The notes: generated by a model from the sequence alone, not told the origin. A DNA stretch of 64,000 nucleotides from Rossellomorea aquimaris (GCF_020172085.1 NZ_JAIVAT010000009.1:186001-250000), one strand, 5' to 3'. Numbered from the stretch's first letter, positions 20,892 to 30,721 are shown. Made by a program: numbers and translations.

Positions 20892-22874
20892 TCATCCTTC
20901 CGCCTTGAGCTCAAGAATGGTATCACGAAGCTGGGCGGCACGTTCGAAGTCGAGTGCCTTGGCCGCCTCCTTCATTTCCACTTCCAGGCTAGCAATAAGT
21001 TTTTGTCGCTCCGGTTTAGACATTTTCGAAACCTTTGTCTGTTCTCCTTCATAAACCCCTGCTTCTTCAGCGGCATGAGTAGCCCTGATGACATCCCGGA
21101 TCTCTTTTTGTATCGTTGTCGGGGTCACGCCGTGTTTTGCATTATACTCTTGTTGTATCGTGCGGCGGCGCTCGGTTTCATCGAGTGCCTTCTGCATGGA
21201 ATCCGTGATCTTATCTGCGTACATGATGACTCTTCCGTTACTGTTACGGGCTGCACGGCCGATCGTTTGGATCAGGGACCGTTCTGAACGCAGGAAGCCT
21301 TCCTTGTCAGCATCAAGTATGGTGACAAGTGACACTTCCGGTATATCCAGTCCTTCACGGAGCAGGTTGATTCCGACCAGTACATCGAATTTACCCAGTC
21401 GGAGATCCCTGATAATCTCAATACGCTCAAGTGTCTTGATTTCCGAGTGGAGGTATTGGACCTTGATTCCAATTTCCTTTAAGTAAGCAGATAGATCCTC
21501 CGACATTTTCTTCGTCAATGTCGTGACAAGGACCCGTTCATTTTTCTCGATCCGTTCATTGATTTCACCCAGGAGGTCATCGATTTGTCCTTCGATTGGA
21601 CGTACCTCGATGATAGGATCCAGTAGTCCCGTCGGTCGAATGATCTGCTCGACCATTTCAGGGGTATGCTCCAGCTCATATGGTCCCGGGGTCGCCGAAA
21701 CATAGAGAAACTGCTGGGTTTTCTTCTCGAACTCCTCAAAGCGCAGGGGACGATTGTCCATGGCTGAAGGCAGACGGAACCCGTGATCCACGAGCACTTT
21801 TTTACGTGCCTGGTCACCGTTGAACATCCCCCTGATTTGGGGCAGGGTCACATGGGACTCATCTACCACGATCAAGAAATCATCCGGAAAATAATCCAGA
21901 AGTGTATACGGAGTCGATCCCGAAGGACGTAATGTAAGGTGTCGGGAATAGTTCTCGATTCCTGAGCAAAAGCCCATTTCCCTCATCATTTCAAGGTCAT
22001 AACGTGTCCTCTGCTCAAGACGCTGGGCCTCAAGCAGTTTATTTTCTTCTTTCATGATTGCCAGCTGTTCTTCCAGTTCTTTCTCAATGTTCTTGATGGC
22101 CACCTGCATTTTTTCCTCACGGGTTACGAAGTGGGAAGCCGGGAAGATGGCAATATGGTCACGATCTCCCATGATTTCCCCTGTTAGGGCATCCACTTCA
22201 CGAATCCGGTCGATTTCATCTCCGAAGAATTCCACACGCATGCAGTGTTCATCACGGGATGCAGGGAAAATCTCCACGACGTCTCCCCGCACACGGAATG
22301 TCCCGCGCTGGAAGTCGATGTCATTACGCTCGTATTGGATATCCACAAGCTTCCGGAGCAATTGATTCCGTTCGATCTCCATCCCCGTTCTCAGGGAAAG
22401 GACTAGCTCACGATACTCTTCCGGATTACCCAAACCGTAAATACACGATACGCTGGCGATGATGATGACATCCTTCCTCTCGAACAATGACGATGTGGCG
22501 GAATGTCTTAATTTATCGATTTCATCATTGATGCTTGCATCCTTTTCAATGAAGGTATCGGTCTGTGGGACATATGCTTCTGGCTGATAGTAATCATAGT
22601 AACTTACAAAATATTCAACGGCATTATCAGGAAAGAACTCCTTAAACTCACTGTAGAGCTGTCCTGCCAATGTTTTATTATGAGCAATGATAAGGGTCGG
22701 CTTTTCAACCTTCTGGATCACATTGGAGACAGTGAAGGTCTTTCCGGTCCCTGTTGCTCCGAGTAGGGTTTGATGGCGCTTCCCTTCATTGATACCCTGC
22801 ACAAGTTTCTCTATGGCCAGGGGCTGGTCACCCTCTGGTTTATATTTAGACTTGAGTTCAAATTGATCTTTCAC
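20892..22874 (-). CDS. uvrB: Excinuclease ABC subunit B
   Basis: This 660-aa helicase-like subunit loads onto damaged DNA and recruits UvrC. It shows Walker A GATGTGKT, the beta-hairpin [20 protein letters not shown], helicase motif QTIGRAARN and a C-terminal UVR domain ([15 protein letters not shown]). The start is GTG 22874, seven bases after AGGAGG. A LexA box upstream points to SOS control. Confidence 0.98.
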   Translation of the reverse strand: MKDQFELKSKYKPEGDQPLAIEKLVQGINEGKRHQTLLGATGTGKTFTVSNVIQKVEKPTLIIAHNKTLAGQLYSEFKEFFPDNAVEYFVSYYDYYQPEAYVPQTDTFIEKDASINDEIDKLRHSATSSLFERKDVIIIASVSCIYGLGNPEEYRELVLSLRTGMEIERNQLLRKLVDIQYERNDIDFQRGTFRVRGDVVEIFPASRDEHCMRVEFFGDEIDRIREVDALTGEIMGDRDHIAIFPASHFVTREEKMQVAIKNIEKELEEQLAIMKEENKLLEAQRLEQRTRYDLEMMREMGFCSGIENYSRHLTLRPSGSTPYTLLDYFPDDFLIVVDESHVTLPQIRGMFNGDQARKKVLVDHGFRLPSAMDNRPLRFEEFEKKTQQFLYVSATPGPYELEHTPEMVEQIIRPTGLLDPIIEVRPIEGQIDDLLGEINERIEKNERVLVTTLTKKMSEDLSAYLKEIGIKVQYLHSEIKTLERIEIIRDLRLGKFDVLVGINLLREGLDIPEVSLVTILDADKEGFLRSERSLIQTIGRAARNSNGRVIMYADKITDSMQKALDETERRRTIQQEYNAKHGVTPTTIQKEIRDVIRATHAAEEAGVYEGEQTKVSKMSKPERQKLIASLEVEMKEAAKALDFERAAQLRDTILELKAEG

Positions 22875-22996
22875 CGTGAAACCTCCTATAATAAAGGACT
22901 GCTACCTTGTATTTATCTACTTATACCCATCTTTAGCACTGCAAATTCTTTTATACACATTCTACCACATTTCCTTCAGGATTAACCAACAATAAG

Positions 22997-23010
22997 CGAA
23001 CAAAAGTTCG
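22997..23010. promoter_or_regulatory. LexA/SOS box upstream of uvrBA
   Basis: CGAACAAAAGTTCG fits the Bacillus LexA (DinR) consensus CGAAC-N4-GTTCG perfectly. It lies 123 bp upstream of the uvrB start codon. Confidence 0.92.
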
Positions 23011-23055
23011 TTTATTTTTTTAGGATCGAACCTCTTATTCAACTTCCCCCAATTT

Positions 23056-23330
23056 TGTGGATAAGTTTTATGATCAGACTTTAGTACAGCGTGTATTAGA
23101 TTTTTCGACACAACCGCGGTGGATAAACGGCCGCTTTCGACAAAATCCGAGCTTTTCTATACACAACCTGTGTATAAACATGTGTATAAGTCAATTCCCC
23201 TTGTGGAAAATCCTTGATTTTATTCACAATTCGTCAATTTTCTTGTGAACAATCCTTATGTATTCGATTTCAACCTGTGTATAACGTATTGGATATGGAT
23301 GTTATTCACACTATTCACTCTTTATCCACA
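23056..23330. promoter_or_regulatory. DnaA-box cluster
   Basis: Seven perfect TTATNCACA boxes occur in 275 bp: on the minus strand at 23056, 23169, 23181 and 23276 (read as TGTGNATAA), and on the plus strand at 23220, 23302 and 23322. Near matches with one mismatch are at 23118, 23157, 23202 and 23244. Chance would give about 0.01 perfect box in this length. The cluster lies between the LexA box of uvrB and the promoter of the amidase gene. No dnaA or dnaN is present, so this is not oriC; a DnaA-binding or titration site is the likely reading. Confidence 0.85.
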
Positions 23331-23393
23331 ATTCAATCTTCTCTATTCTAGTTTCCTCCTAAATATTCATCTAGGCATATATCTAATAATTGA

Positions 23394-23421
23394 TTGACTA
23401 TTCAGTCTATTTTTCTATAAG
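23394..23421 (+). promoter_or_regulatory. SigA promoter of the amidase gene
   Basis: TTGACT (23394-23399) and TATAAG (23416-23421) are separated by 16 bp. The -35 is part of a small inverted repeat GACT-ATTC-AGTC, a possible operator. Confidence 0.6.
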
Positions 23422-23466
23422 CTTTTTTATGTGTTCTACTAAAATACTTCACAACAGGAGGAATGT

Positions 23467-25455
23467 ATGAAAAAGTCGAAATGGATGAAAGTTGCAGGCA
23501 GTTTGAGTATGACAGGGTTCCTATTAGGATCTGCGATATCCCCGGTGTCTCCTTCGAGTTCTTCTCATGGAATCGCCAGGGCAGCTATGGTGGACAAGCT
23601 CGCGCTTGAGTCAGCCTTTCAAGAAGCCGCTCAGGAGTTTAATGTACCGGTCGAAATTCTGCTTTCAGTCGGTTATAACATGTCCTTATGGGAGCATCAT
23701 GACGGCAAGCCAAGTGCTTCCGGCGGCTATGGACTGATGCATTTGACGGATGTCGACCTTGATACACTCGAAGAAGCGCACTCGGATGACCCCCTTCACA
23801 TGTTTCTATCAGGGAAGGAAGATTCGCACGTGCAAGAAACCATGACGGCTGAAAGAGTATCAGATCTATCCATTACCGATCCCAATCTCCACACCTTAAA
23901 TACGGCAGCAGACTTACTATCCCTACCAAAAGAAACGTTGAAAAAAGATAAAAAACAGAACATCCGTGGAGCTGCCGCACTACTTGCCAAATATGCAAAA
24001 CAAACGGTGGGACAAACCCCTTCGGACCTCAATGAATGGTATGGGGCCGTGGCAAAATACAGTGGTACTTCTGATGAGACAGGGGCAAGGGATTTTGCCG
24101 ATCGTGTGTACGAAACGATTAACAAAGGGGTAACAAAACAAACTGAAGACGGATATTCTTTGGAACTTACTTCGAAACAAACAGAACCTAATAAAGAAAC
24201 CATCAACTCCTTACACTTAAAATCTGACGACGGAGAAGTGAAGGCAGATTGTCCGAACGGCCTTGCCTGCCACTACGTTCCGGCTGCCTACAAACAAATT
24301 GATCATGACGGGACAGTCTATGAATGGTCTTACGGCAACTACGATAAAGCCAACCGACCATATGATAATCAGGAGATCAAATACATCGTCCTTCACGACA
24401 CGGAAATCAGCTATAATTTAACAAAAACGGTGTTTCAAAGGGAAACGACCCAGGCTTCCGCACACTATGTCATCCGCTCTTCAGATGGTGATATCACCCA
24501 GATGATCAACAACAAAGATGTTGCCTGGCATGCCGGTAACTGGTATTTCAACTCCAAAAGCATCGGGATCGAACATGAAGGAATCGCCATTGAAGGGGCT
24601 GCCTGGTATAACGAACAGCTCTATCATGCATCTGCGCGATTAGTAAAGCATCTGGCAAGGGAATATAATATCCCGCTGGACCGCGATCACATCATCGCCC
24701 ATGATGAAGTGCCGGGAACATCAGCAGCACGACAGCCCGCCATGCACTGGGATCCAGGACCGTTCTGGGATTGGGCACATTATATGCAAATTTTAGGTGC
24801 TCCTCTTGAATCAGGTAAGAAACAAAAAGACGTTGTACAAATCCGTCCAAATTTCAATACCAACATGCCGGATCTACAGACACCGACTGGCGAACCTGTA
24901 CCGAAACAATCGGCCAACTTTGTGTATTTATATACGGCTCCAAGCTTTGATGCTCCCCTTATCAAAGATGCAGCCCTACCGAATGCACATCCTTTAGACG
25001 CTTCTAACTGGGGAAATAAAGCCGTAACAGGTCAAACCTTTTATAAGGCAGAAGGAGAAGGAGACTGGACGGCGATTTGGTATGCAGGACAAAAAGCGTG
25101 GTTTTATAATCCGAAAGGAACGAATACCACGAAAGGTTCAGGAATTGTCGTTACGCCGAAAGAAGGAAAAACAGGCATTCCTGTCTACGGTGTGGCTTAT
25201 CCCGAAGCAGATGCATTCCCGGAAGGCATTCCGGTGAGGGGAATGACTAAACTGCAATATACCCTTTCTTCCGGACAGAAATATGTCGCTTCTGAACAAG
25301 TGAAAGGAAGCTATTACAGTGCACCTGTCTACACGTATAATTCTGAAACGACCCATAAAATTGTGTGGGGAGATGATGAATTTTATCTCATTCATCTGAA
25401 TCACCGCCTTGCGTTTGTGAGAGCGAGCGATGTAGATGTAGTGGCTGCCCCATAA
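23467..25455 (+). CDS. Secreted N-acetylmuramoyl-L-alanine amidase (Ami_2) with N- and C-terminal extra domains
   Basis: This 662-aa secreted protein starts with a signal peptide (KKSKWMKVAGSL, hydrophobic core, cleavage near ARAA at about 40). Residues 45-220 resemble a transglycosylase-like helical domain (GGYGLMHLTDVD), but the position where a catalytic Glu would be expected reads YNMSLW, so it may not be active. The zinc amidase domain covers about 300-440, with ligands in IVLHDTE (about 310) and the later AHDEVPG and MHWDPGPFW segments. Residues 480-660 are beta-rich, probably SH3-like wall-binding modules. The gene sits alone between uvrB and csbA, which are adjacent in B. subtilis, so it looks like an insertion. 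Confidence 0.9.
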   Translation: MKKSKWMKVAGSLSMTGFLLGSAISPVSPSSSSHGIARAAMVDKLALESAFQEAAQEFNVPVEILLSVGYNMSLWEHHDGKPSASGGYGLMHLTDVDLDTLEEAHSDDPLHMFLSGKEDSHVQETMTAERVSDLSITDPNLHTLNTAADLLSLPKETLKKDKKQNIRGAAALLAKYAKQTVGQTPSDLNEWYGAVAKYSGTSDETGARDFADRVYETINKGVTKQTEDGYSLELTSKQTEPNKETINSLHLKSDDGEVKADCPNGLACHYVPAAYKQIDHDGTVYEWSYGNYDKANRPYDNQEIKYIVLHDTEISYNLTKTVFQRETTQASAHYVIRSSDGDITQMINNKDVAWHAGNWYFNSKSIGIEHEGIAIEGAAWYNEQLYHASARLVKHLAREYNIPLDRDHIIAHDEVPGTSAARQPAMHWDPGPFWDWAHYMQILGAPLESGKKQKDVVQIRPNFNTNMPDLQTPTGEPVPKQSANFVYLYTAPSFDAPLIKDAALPNAHPLDASNWGNKAVTGQTFYKAEGEGDWTAIWYAGQKAWFYNPKGTNTTKGSGIVVTPKEGKTGIPVYGVAYPEADAFPEGIPVRGMTKLQYTLSSGQKYVASEQVKGSYYSAPVYTYNSETTHKIVWGDDEFYLIHLNHRLAFVRASDVDVVAAP

Positions 25456-25474
25456 CCGAAGACATTAACAATGA

Positions 25475-25515
25475 AAAAAACCAGGTCCCTCTCTAAAGAG
25501 GGACCTGGTTTTTTG
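25475..25515. terminator. Bidirectional terminator between amidase and csbA
   Basis: CCAGGTCCCTCT (25481-25492) and AGAGGGACCTGG (25497-25508) form a perfect 12-bp stem with A and T runs on both sides. Confidence 0.92.
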
Positions 25516-25520
25516 CTTTC

Positions 25521-25751
25521 TCATGCACTTCTTTTCGCTTTTTTCATCATCCGGTCACTATACCAGAATCCGGCGGTCAGCGATGCCGCGTCTATGACGA
25601 TGAGTAACCAAGAATCCGTATATCCTTTTGACACCGAAGCTGCAATGAGGGCAACGGTCAGGGCCAAGCCGACATAATGATTATACGTCACCCTTGTGAA
25701 CAGAACGACAAGCAATCCTGGTAAAAACAAGCCTAAAATTATTTTGGACAC
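25521..25751 (-). CDS. csbA: CsbA family membrane protein
   Basis: This 76-aa protein has two or three membrane segments and the CsbA pattern LLVVLFTRVTYNHYVGLALT and KGYTDSW. GTG 25751 follows AAGGAG and gives the B. subtilis length of 76. In B. subtilis csbA is a SigB-controlled gene of unknown function next to uvrB; here I see no convincing SigB promoter. Confidence 0.88.
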   Translation of the reverse strand: MSKIILGLFLPGLLVVLFTRVTYNHYVGLALTVALIAASVSKGYTDSWLLIVIDAASLTAGFWYSDRMMKKAKRSA

Positions 25752-25824
25752 GTTCAACTCTCCTTGAAAGATAAGGGAATACAACATATTCTACCGAAGT
25801 TTCCCCTATCTGGAAAGGGAATTC

Positions 25825-26466
25825 TTACTTCTCACCATCCTGGATCAGTTTCCGGGTCCGTTCTTTCAGCTCACTGTGGGGAATGAATTTTTCCGACAGC
25901 ATATCAGGAAGGACGTATTCCAGGAAATATTGAACGCAGTCCAGGTCCTTGAATTTCACGATGGTTGATAGTGCTTCCTGATAAATTTCAATGAACAACG
26001 GTTCTGGATTTCCTTTTTGGATTTCCCCAAAGGATTCGTAGAGCAAATCGATTTTATCCGCGACGGATAAAATCCTTCCTTCAAGGGACTCGTCCTTTCC
26101 TTCTTTGAATCGTTCCCGATACACTTCCTGGAATTGAGGTGGAAATTCCGTTGTGATGAATTTATTCACCATCTGGTCCTCCACCTGGCTGAAGAGCTCA
26201 CGCAGCTTTCCTGAAGCATATTTCACTGGTGTTTTGATATCGCCGGTGAACAGTTCGGCATAGTCATGGTTCAGTGCTTTTTCATAGAGGGACTTCCAAT
26301 CAAGTTCTTTTCCGTTTTGCTCCTCCACCGTTCCAAGGAATTGAGCGATTTTGGTCACTTTAAAGGAATGACTGGCTACATTATGCTCATGATATTTGAA
26401 TCGACCCGGACAGCGGATGAGGGTCTCAAGATCTGATAAGCTTTTGAAATAGTGATGAATTCCCAT
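25825..26466 (-). CDS. HD-domain protein, YfbR-like nucleotidase
   Basis: This 213-aa cytosolic protein carries an HD phosphohydrolase layout: HNVASHSFKV near residue 28, then NHDYAELFTGDIKTPVKY near residue 67 with the metal-binding HD pair, and SVADKIDLLYESF with a further Asp. YfbR-type enzymes remove phosphate from deoxynucleoside monophosphates. The start ATG follows GAGGAG. The substrate is not shown by the sequence. Confidence 0.8.
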   Translation of the reverse strand: MGIHHYFKSLSDLETLIRCPGRFKYHEHNVASHSFKVTKIAQFLGTVEEQNGKELDWKSLYEKALNHDYAELFTGDIKTPVKYASGKLRELFSQVEDQMVNKFITTEFPPQFQEVYRERFKEGKDESLEGRILSVADKIDLLYESFGEIQKGNPEPLFIEIYQEALSTIVKFKDLDCVQYFLEYVLPDMLSEKFIPHSELKERTRKLIQDGEK

Positions 26467-26527
26467 TTTATTCTCCTCTCACTCATGTTCTTTGCTTTAT
26501 GAAAATAGTATCAAGGAGAGTAAGCCG

Positions 26528-26602
26528 ATGCAAAGATTCGTGGCTTTTCCCTTGGCTCTTCTATTGAACACTATTACTTTTAACGAAGCGAGTAGTGGTT
26601 GA
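26528..26602 (+). CDS. Possible 24-aa hydrophobic micro-ORF
   Basis: AAGGAGAG (26513-26520) lies seven bases before ATG 26528, which opens 24 codons beginning MQRFVAFPLALLLNTITF. The peptide looks like a short signal-like or membrane sequence. No clear promoter is visible and its 3' half runs into degenerate repeat DNA, so this may be chance. Confidence 0.25.
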   Translation: MQRFVAFPLALLLNTITFNEASSG

Positions 26603-26800
26603 TAGTGTATTGCGATTTTTCATAAACCTTACAATCACCTTATTCTCTAGTGAAGGGAACTGCGTAGACTCCTACAGATAACGGGCAAGAGAAAACACGG
26701 GAAGCGAATTTTAAAAAAGGCTTGTCCGAACGTCCTTAGCAAGCAGAGCAGTTTACCTCACCCTCCAGTAAACACTCATTAAGTGCATTGATGAGATAAA
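26603..26800. repeat. Degenerate intergenic repeat region
   Basis: This stretch between the HD gene and serA has no convincing gene. The part around 26650-26775 (GAAGGGAACTGCGTAGACTCC onwards) resembles decayed copies of hairpin-forming repeats common between Bacillaceae genes, but pairing is poor. This is a judgement from resemblance only. Confidence 0.3.
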
Positions 26801-26905
26801 GTCTGCTAAATAATCACAACAATCTTTATTAATATGGTATTTTACGAAGGAATGATGCGTGTTGCCTGTCCATATTTTTTCTGGATGGCAAGAAGGGATA
26901 AAAAT

Positions 26906-26930
26906 AACCCCCTCACTGTACGAGGGAGTT
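26906..26930 (-). terminator. Terminator of serCA
   Basis: On the minus strand, CTCCCTC and GAGGGGG pair across a 7-nt loop and are followed by TTATTTTTAT, right after the serA stop codon. Confidence 0.75.
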
Positions 26931-26938
26931 TTGTTTCA

Positions 26939-28114
26939 TCAAATGAGGCGCACGGAAACGACGCCGGTGATGTTTTTTAATTTTTGTTTGACATCGGCTT
27001 GTTCTTCTTCGTTTAATTTTTGATCAAGGTCAATCATAGTGTACGCCCACGTATGTTTACTTCGATTGATCATATCGGCGATGTTGACGGCGTATCCGGA
27101 AAGGACCGTGGCGATTTGGCCCACCATGTTCGGGATATTCTGATGCATGACGGTCACCCTCATTTTCCCGCTATAAGGGAGCTCCACGTCCGGCAGGTTG
27201 ACGGCGTGCTTGATATTGCCCGTTTCAAGATAGGTTTTCAGCTGCTTGGTGGCCATGATGGCACAGTTCTCTTCCGATTCGACAGTGGAAGCGCCCAAAT
27301 GAGGAACAGGCACGACATTTTTCATGGCGAGGACCTTTTTATTCGGAAAGTCCGTTACGTATTTTCTTACAACCCCTGAGTTCAACGCCACTTCCATGGC
27401 CCCTTCTTCCACAAGCTCACCTCTTGAAAAGTTCAGGATGGTCATTCCCTTCTTCATTTTCGCAAAGGCTTCCGGGCTCACGAAGCTTTCTGTTTTATCC
27501 GTCAGAGGGATGTGCAGTGTGACAAAATCACACTCTGTCCAAACTTCTTCAATTTGATGGGCACGCTTCACATCTTGTGATAAGCGCCACGCAGCATCCA
27601 CGGAGATAAATGGATCATAGGCCACGACATCCATCCCGAGGGCAAGAGCATCGTTGGCAACGAGGACACCGATTGCTCCCAAACCGACAACCCCAAGCTT
27701 CTTCCCTTTGATTTCACTTCCTACGAATTCTTTTTTCTTCGCTTCCACGACACCAGGAACATCCTCTTCTGTCCCCTTTAACGAGTTTGTCCATCCAACG
27801 GCAGAGTACAGATTTCGGGATGAAGCAATTAGATTGGCGAGGACGAGCTCTTTGACTGCGTTCGCATTGGCACCGGGTGTATTGAAGACGACGATTCCCT
27901 TTTCCGTACAGAGATCGAGGGGAATATTATTCACCCCTGCTCCTGCACGTGCAATGGCTTTGACGGATGCAGGAAAATCATAATCGTGAAGGTTTTTCGA
28001 TCTAACGAGAATTCCATCGGGATCGCCTTTTCCATTTAAATGATAGTTGATATCATCTTCGATCAGGGATAATCCGCTTTGGCTGATGGCGTTGTACGTA
28101 TTGATTGAAATCAT
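26939..28114 (-). CDS. serA: 3-phosphoglycerate dehydrogenase with ACT domain
   Basis: This 391-aa enzyme makes 3-phosphohydroxypyruvate, the first step of serine synthesis. The NAD-binding motif GKKLGVVGLGAIG and the substrate/catalytic segments (PGANANAVKE, NFSRGELVEEGA, PHLGASTVES) are seen. A C-terminal ACT domain (about 320-391) may sense serine. ATG 28114 has the better spacing to AGGAGG; ATG 28120 overlaps the serC stop. This is the shorter SerA type lacking the intervening domain of the 525-aa B. subtilis enzyme. Confidence 0.93.
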   Translation of the reverse strand: MISINTYNAISQSGLSLIEDDINYHLNGKGDPDGILVRSKNLHDYDFPASVKAIARAGAGVNNIPLDLCTEKGIVVFNTPGANANAVKELVLANLIASSRNLYSAVGWTNSLKGTEEDVPGVVEAKKKEFVGSEIKGKKLGVVGLGAIGVLVANDALALGMDVVAYDPFISVDAAWRLSQDVKRAHQIEEVWTECDFVTLHIPLTDKTESFVSPEAFAKMKKGMTILNFSRGELVEEGAMEVALNSGVVRKYVTDFPNKKVLAMKNVVPVPHLGASTVESEENCAIMATKQLKTYLETGNIKHAVNLPDVELPYSGKMRVTVMHQNIPNMVGQIATVLSGYAVNIADMINRSKHTWAYTMIDLDQKLNEEEQADVKQKLKNITGVVSVRLI

Positions 28115-28116
28115 GT

Positions 28117-29196
28117 TCATTCTCCTCCTTGCTTCGCTTCAAATTTTTTCATGAAATCTACAAGTGCTTCTACTCCTTCACGGGGCATGGCATTGTATAA
28201 ACTCGCCCTCATTCCTCCTACCGAACGATGTCCTTTTAGGAACTCGAATCCTTCCGCTTTGGCTTCTTTTAAAAACTGGGCGTTAAGATCTTCATTACCT
28301 GTCGAGAAAGGAATGTTCATCAGAGAACGATTTTTCTCTGGAACAGGGTTATGGAAAAGTGATGATTCATCGATACAGTTATATAGAAGCGCTGCCTTCT
28401 CCTCGTTATGAGTCTGCATCCCTTCCACTCCACCGTTCTCCTTCACCCATTCGAGTACAAGCTTTAGAACATAAATGGAAAAGGTAGGCGGCGTATTAAA
28501 GAGGGAATCATGTTTCACATACGTGTCGTAATTCAACATGGTCGGGCATGTGTCCGTTGCCCCTCCGATCATGCTGTCGTGGATAATGGCCACTGTCACG
28601 CCGGATGGGCCTAAATTCTTTTGGGCCCCGGCATAAATGAGACCGAAAGATGATACATCTATTTTCTCCGAAAGAATATGAGAAGACATATCTGCCACAA
28701 GGGGGATGCCTCCTGTATCAGGATACTCATGGAACCGGGTCCCCTCGATTGTGTTATTCGATGTGATATGTACATAGCTTGATTGAGGTGAGAAATCTTC
28801 TGGTGAATAAACAGGAATCTCAAAGGGCTCTGCTAGTGATAGTGTATGGACTTTTCCGACTTTCACCGCCTCTTTAATGGCTTTCTTCGACCAGCTTCCG
28901 GTCTCGATGTAATCCGCTTCCTGCCCCTTACCGAGCAGGTTCAAGGGGATCATGGAGAATTGCATGGAGGCTCCCCCCTGCATGAAAACAACCTGATAAT
29001 CGTCCGGGATCGACAGCAATTCACGCAGTAAGTTTTGTGCTTCTTCTATTATATTTTGAAAAGGGGCCGACCGATGACTTAATTCCATGACCGACATCCC
29101 ACTTTCACCATAATTCAATAACTCCTCCTGAACCTTCTTCAATACAGGCTCAGGCAACACAGCAGGACCAGCAGAAAAGTTATACACTCGCTTCAA
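28117..29196 (-). CDS. serC: Phosphoserine aminotransferase
   Basis: This 359-aa PLP enzyme converts phosphohydroxypyruvate to phosphoserine. It begins KRVYNFSAGPAVLP, the family N-terminus. The PLP lysine lies in YAGAQKNLGPSG, and MQGGASMQFSMIP binds the cofactor phosphate. The start is probably TTG 29196; this gives the usual length. serC and serA overlap and share the promoter at 29229. Confidence 0.94.
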   Translation of the reverse strand: MKRVYNFSAGPAVLPEPVLKKVQEELLNYGESGMSVMELSHRSAPFQNIIEEAQNLLRELLSIPDDYQVVFMQGGASMQFSMIPLNLLGKGQEADYIETGSWSKKAIKEAVKVGKVHTLSLAEPFEIPVYSPEDFSPQSSYVHITSNNTIEGTRFHEYPDTGGIPLVADMSSHILSEKIDVSSFGLIYAGAQKNLGPSGVTVAIIHDSMIGGATDTCPTMLNYDTYVKHDSLFNTPPTFSIYVLKLVLEWVKENGGVEGMQTHNEEKAALLYNCIDESSLFHNPVPEKNRSLMNIPFSTGNEDLNAQFLKEAKAEGFEFLKGHRSVGGMRASLYNAMPREGVEALVDFMKKFEAKQGGE

Positions 29197-29228
29197 CAAC
29201 AGCACCACCAAAGTCAGAATTTTTCAAC

Positions 29229-29257
29229 AGTATAATCCCGTGCACCACTTTAGTCAA
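29229..29257 (-). promoter_or_regulatory. SigA promoter of serCA
   Basis: On the minus strand, TTGACT (29257-29252) and TATACT (29234-29229) are separated by 17 bp. The leader to the TTG start would be only about 25 nt, so no riboswitch or T-box can fit. Confidence 0.85.
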
Positions 29258-29340
29258 TAACAAAAACACATGATGAAAACGCTTAACTGTGGTGTTTTTA
29301 GCCTCATGCGCAGACATGGATTGATTCTTGCTTGATTGAT

Positions 29341-29392
29341 AAAAAAATCGGCCTTCCCACATGCCCTGGATAGGCAAAGGAGGAAAGCCGAT
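29341..29392 (-). terminator. Terminator of ktrAB
   Basis: ATCGGCCTTCC (29347-29357) and GGAAAGCCGAT (29382-29392) pair. On the minus strand the stem is followed by TTTTTTT. Confidence 0.85.
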
Positions 29393-29394
29393 GA

Positions 29395-30717
29395 TCAACC
29401 CGTCAGGATATCTTCTTTCGGATAGCGGATCTTTTCTTTATCAGGACGTGACAATGAGAATGCCAGGGTGAGGGGACCGAGTTTCCCGACGAACATCACG
29501 ATGATAATGATCCATTTTCCAGCAACGGAAAGGGAGCCCGTAATCCCCATGGACAACCCTACCGTCCCAAATGCAGACACCACTTCAAACACAATGGACA
29601 GGAACGAGACATGTTTTTCCGTCATTTCAAGGAAAAACAGCGCGGTGAAAACCAGGAGTACGCTGATCATCGATAAGGCCAATGCTTTAAAAATGTGCAT
29701 TTGATCAATTGTACGTCTGAAAATACGAATCTCTTTCTTCTCTCTTAAGAAGGCAAACACACTTAACGAGATAACAACAAAGGTTGTTAACTTAATCCCT
29801 CCGCCAGTGGAAGCACTACCAGCACCGATAAACATCAGTAAAATGGTAAAAAGCAGAGTGGATCGCTCCATGCTTCCATAATCGAGTGAGTTGAACCCAG
29901 CTGTGCGGGGAGTGACTGCTTGAAAATAAGAAGCAAAAATCTTATCCGAAAACGACAGATGGGCCAGTGTATTCGGATTATTATATTCCAGTACGAAGAT
30001 CAACAAAAAGGCGATGACGTTGATTGCGAAGGTACCCAATACCATGATCTTCGTATGCAGGGATAGTTGACGAATCGTCTTAGATTTCCACATATCCACA
30101 AGAACCGTGAAACCGATCCCCCCTACTATGAACAGGAATGAAATCGTTAAGTTGATGACAGGACTTCCCACGTATCCCATCAAACTGTCAGACCACAGGG
30201 AAAAGCCTGCATTGTTAAACGCGGAGATGGAATGAAAGACACTCACATATAAGCCCCTTTTCCATCCAAACTCCGGTACCCATTCCGTCGCTAATAAAAG
30301 GACTGCCAAACCCTCTACTATAAAAGAAAAGATAAATAAGTATTTTACAAGCTTGATGACACCTCCCACAGACGTTTGATTCAGTGCCTGCTGCAGGAGC
30401 AATCGTTCTTTAAATCCGATTTTCTTCCCAAGCATCATAAAGATTAAAACGGCAAAGGACATGATCCCGAGTCCTCCGATTTGGATCAGGCTCATGACGA
30501 CAACTTCCCCGAATAAGGTGTAGACGCTACCCGTATCTACCACAGCGAGACCCGTCACGGTCATGGCAGACGTCGTCGTGAACAGGGCCTCCAACCACGT
30601 AATCGGTTCAGTGGTGGCGAATGGAAGCTTTAAGAGCACCATTCCCAATAGGATAAAAAATAGAAAGGTCACCACAAGTAGTTGCGGCGGACTTAACTGA
30701 ATGACCTTCTGCTTCAT
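29395..30717 (-). CDS. ktrB: Potassium channel subunit KtrB
   Basis: This 440-aa TrkH-type membrane protein forms the K+ path of the KtrAB uptake system. Four M1-P-M2 repeats are visible, with filter regions such as TTTSAMTVTGL, FNNAGFSLW, TPRTAGFNS and GTVGLSMG. ATG 30717 is preferred because AGAAGGTG lies 9 bases upstream, 4 bases after the ktrA stop. It is co-transcribed with ktrA under the c-di-AMP riboswitch. Confidence 0.94.
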   Translation of the reverse strand: MKQKVIQLSPPQLLVVTFLFFILLGMVLLKLPFATTEPITWLEALFTTTSAMTVTGLAVVDTGSVYTLFGEVVVMSLIQIGGLGIMSFAVLIFMMLGKKIGFKERLLLQQALNQTSVGGVIKLVKYLFIFSFIVEGLAVLLLATEWVPEFGWKRGLYVSVFHSISAFNNAGFSLWSDSLMGYVGSPVINLTISFLFIVGGIGFTVLVDMWKSKTIRQLSLHTKIMVLGTFAINVIAFLLIFVLEYNNPNTLAHLSFSDKIFASYFQAVTPRTAGFNSLDYGSMERSTLLFTILLMFIGAGSASTGGGIKLTTFVVISLSVFAFLREKKEIRIFRRTIDQMHIFKALALSMISVLLVFTALFFLEMTEKHVSFLSIVFEVVSAFGTVGLSMGITGSLSVAGKWIIIIVMFVGKLGPLTLAFSLSRPDKEKIRYPKEDILTG

Positions 30718-30721
30718 TCTT

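Noticed and set aside
23056..23330. Chromosomal origin at the DnaA-box cluster
   Set aside because: No dnaA, dnaN, rpmH or other oriC neighbours are present. The uvrB context is far from oriC in related genomes.
23394..23410. TetR-type operator GACT-ATTC-AGTC before the amidase
   Set aside because: The half-sites are only four bases long and no regulator gene is linked; kept only as a remark under the promoter.
29180..29398. 72-aa minus-strand frame between ktrB and serC
   Set aside because: It begins inside the ktrAB terminator and crosses the serC promoter.
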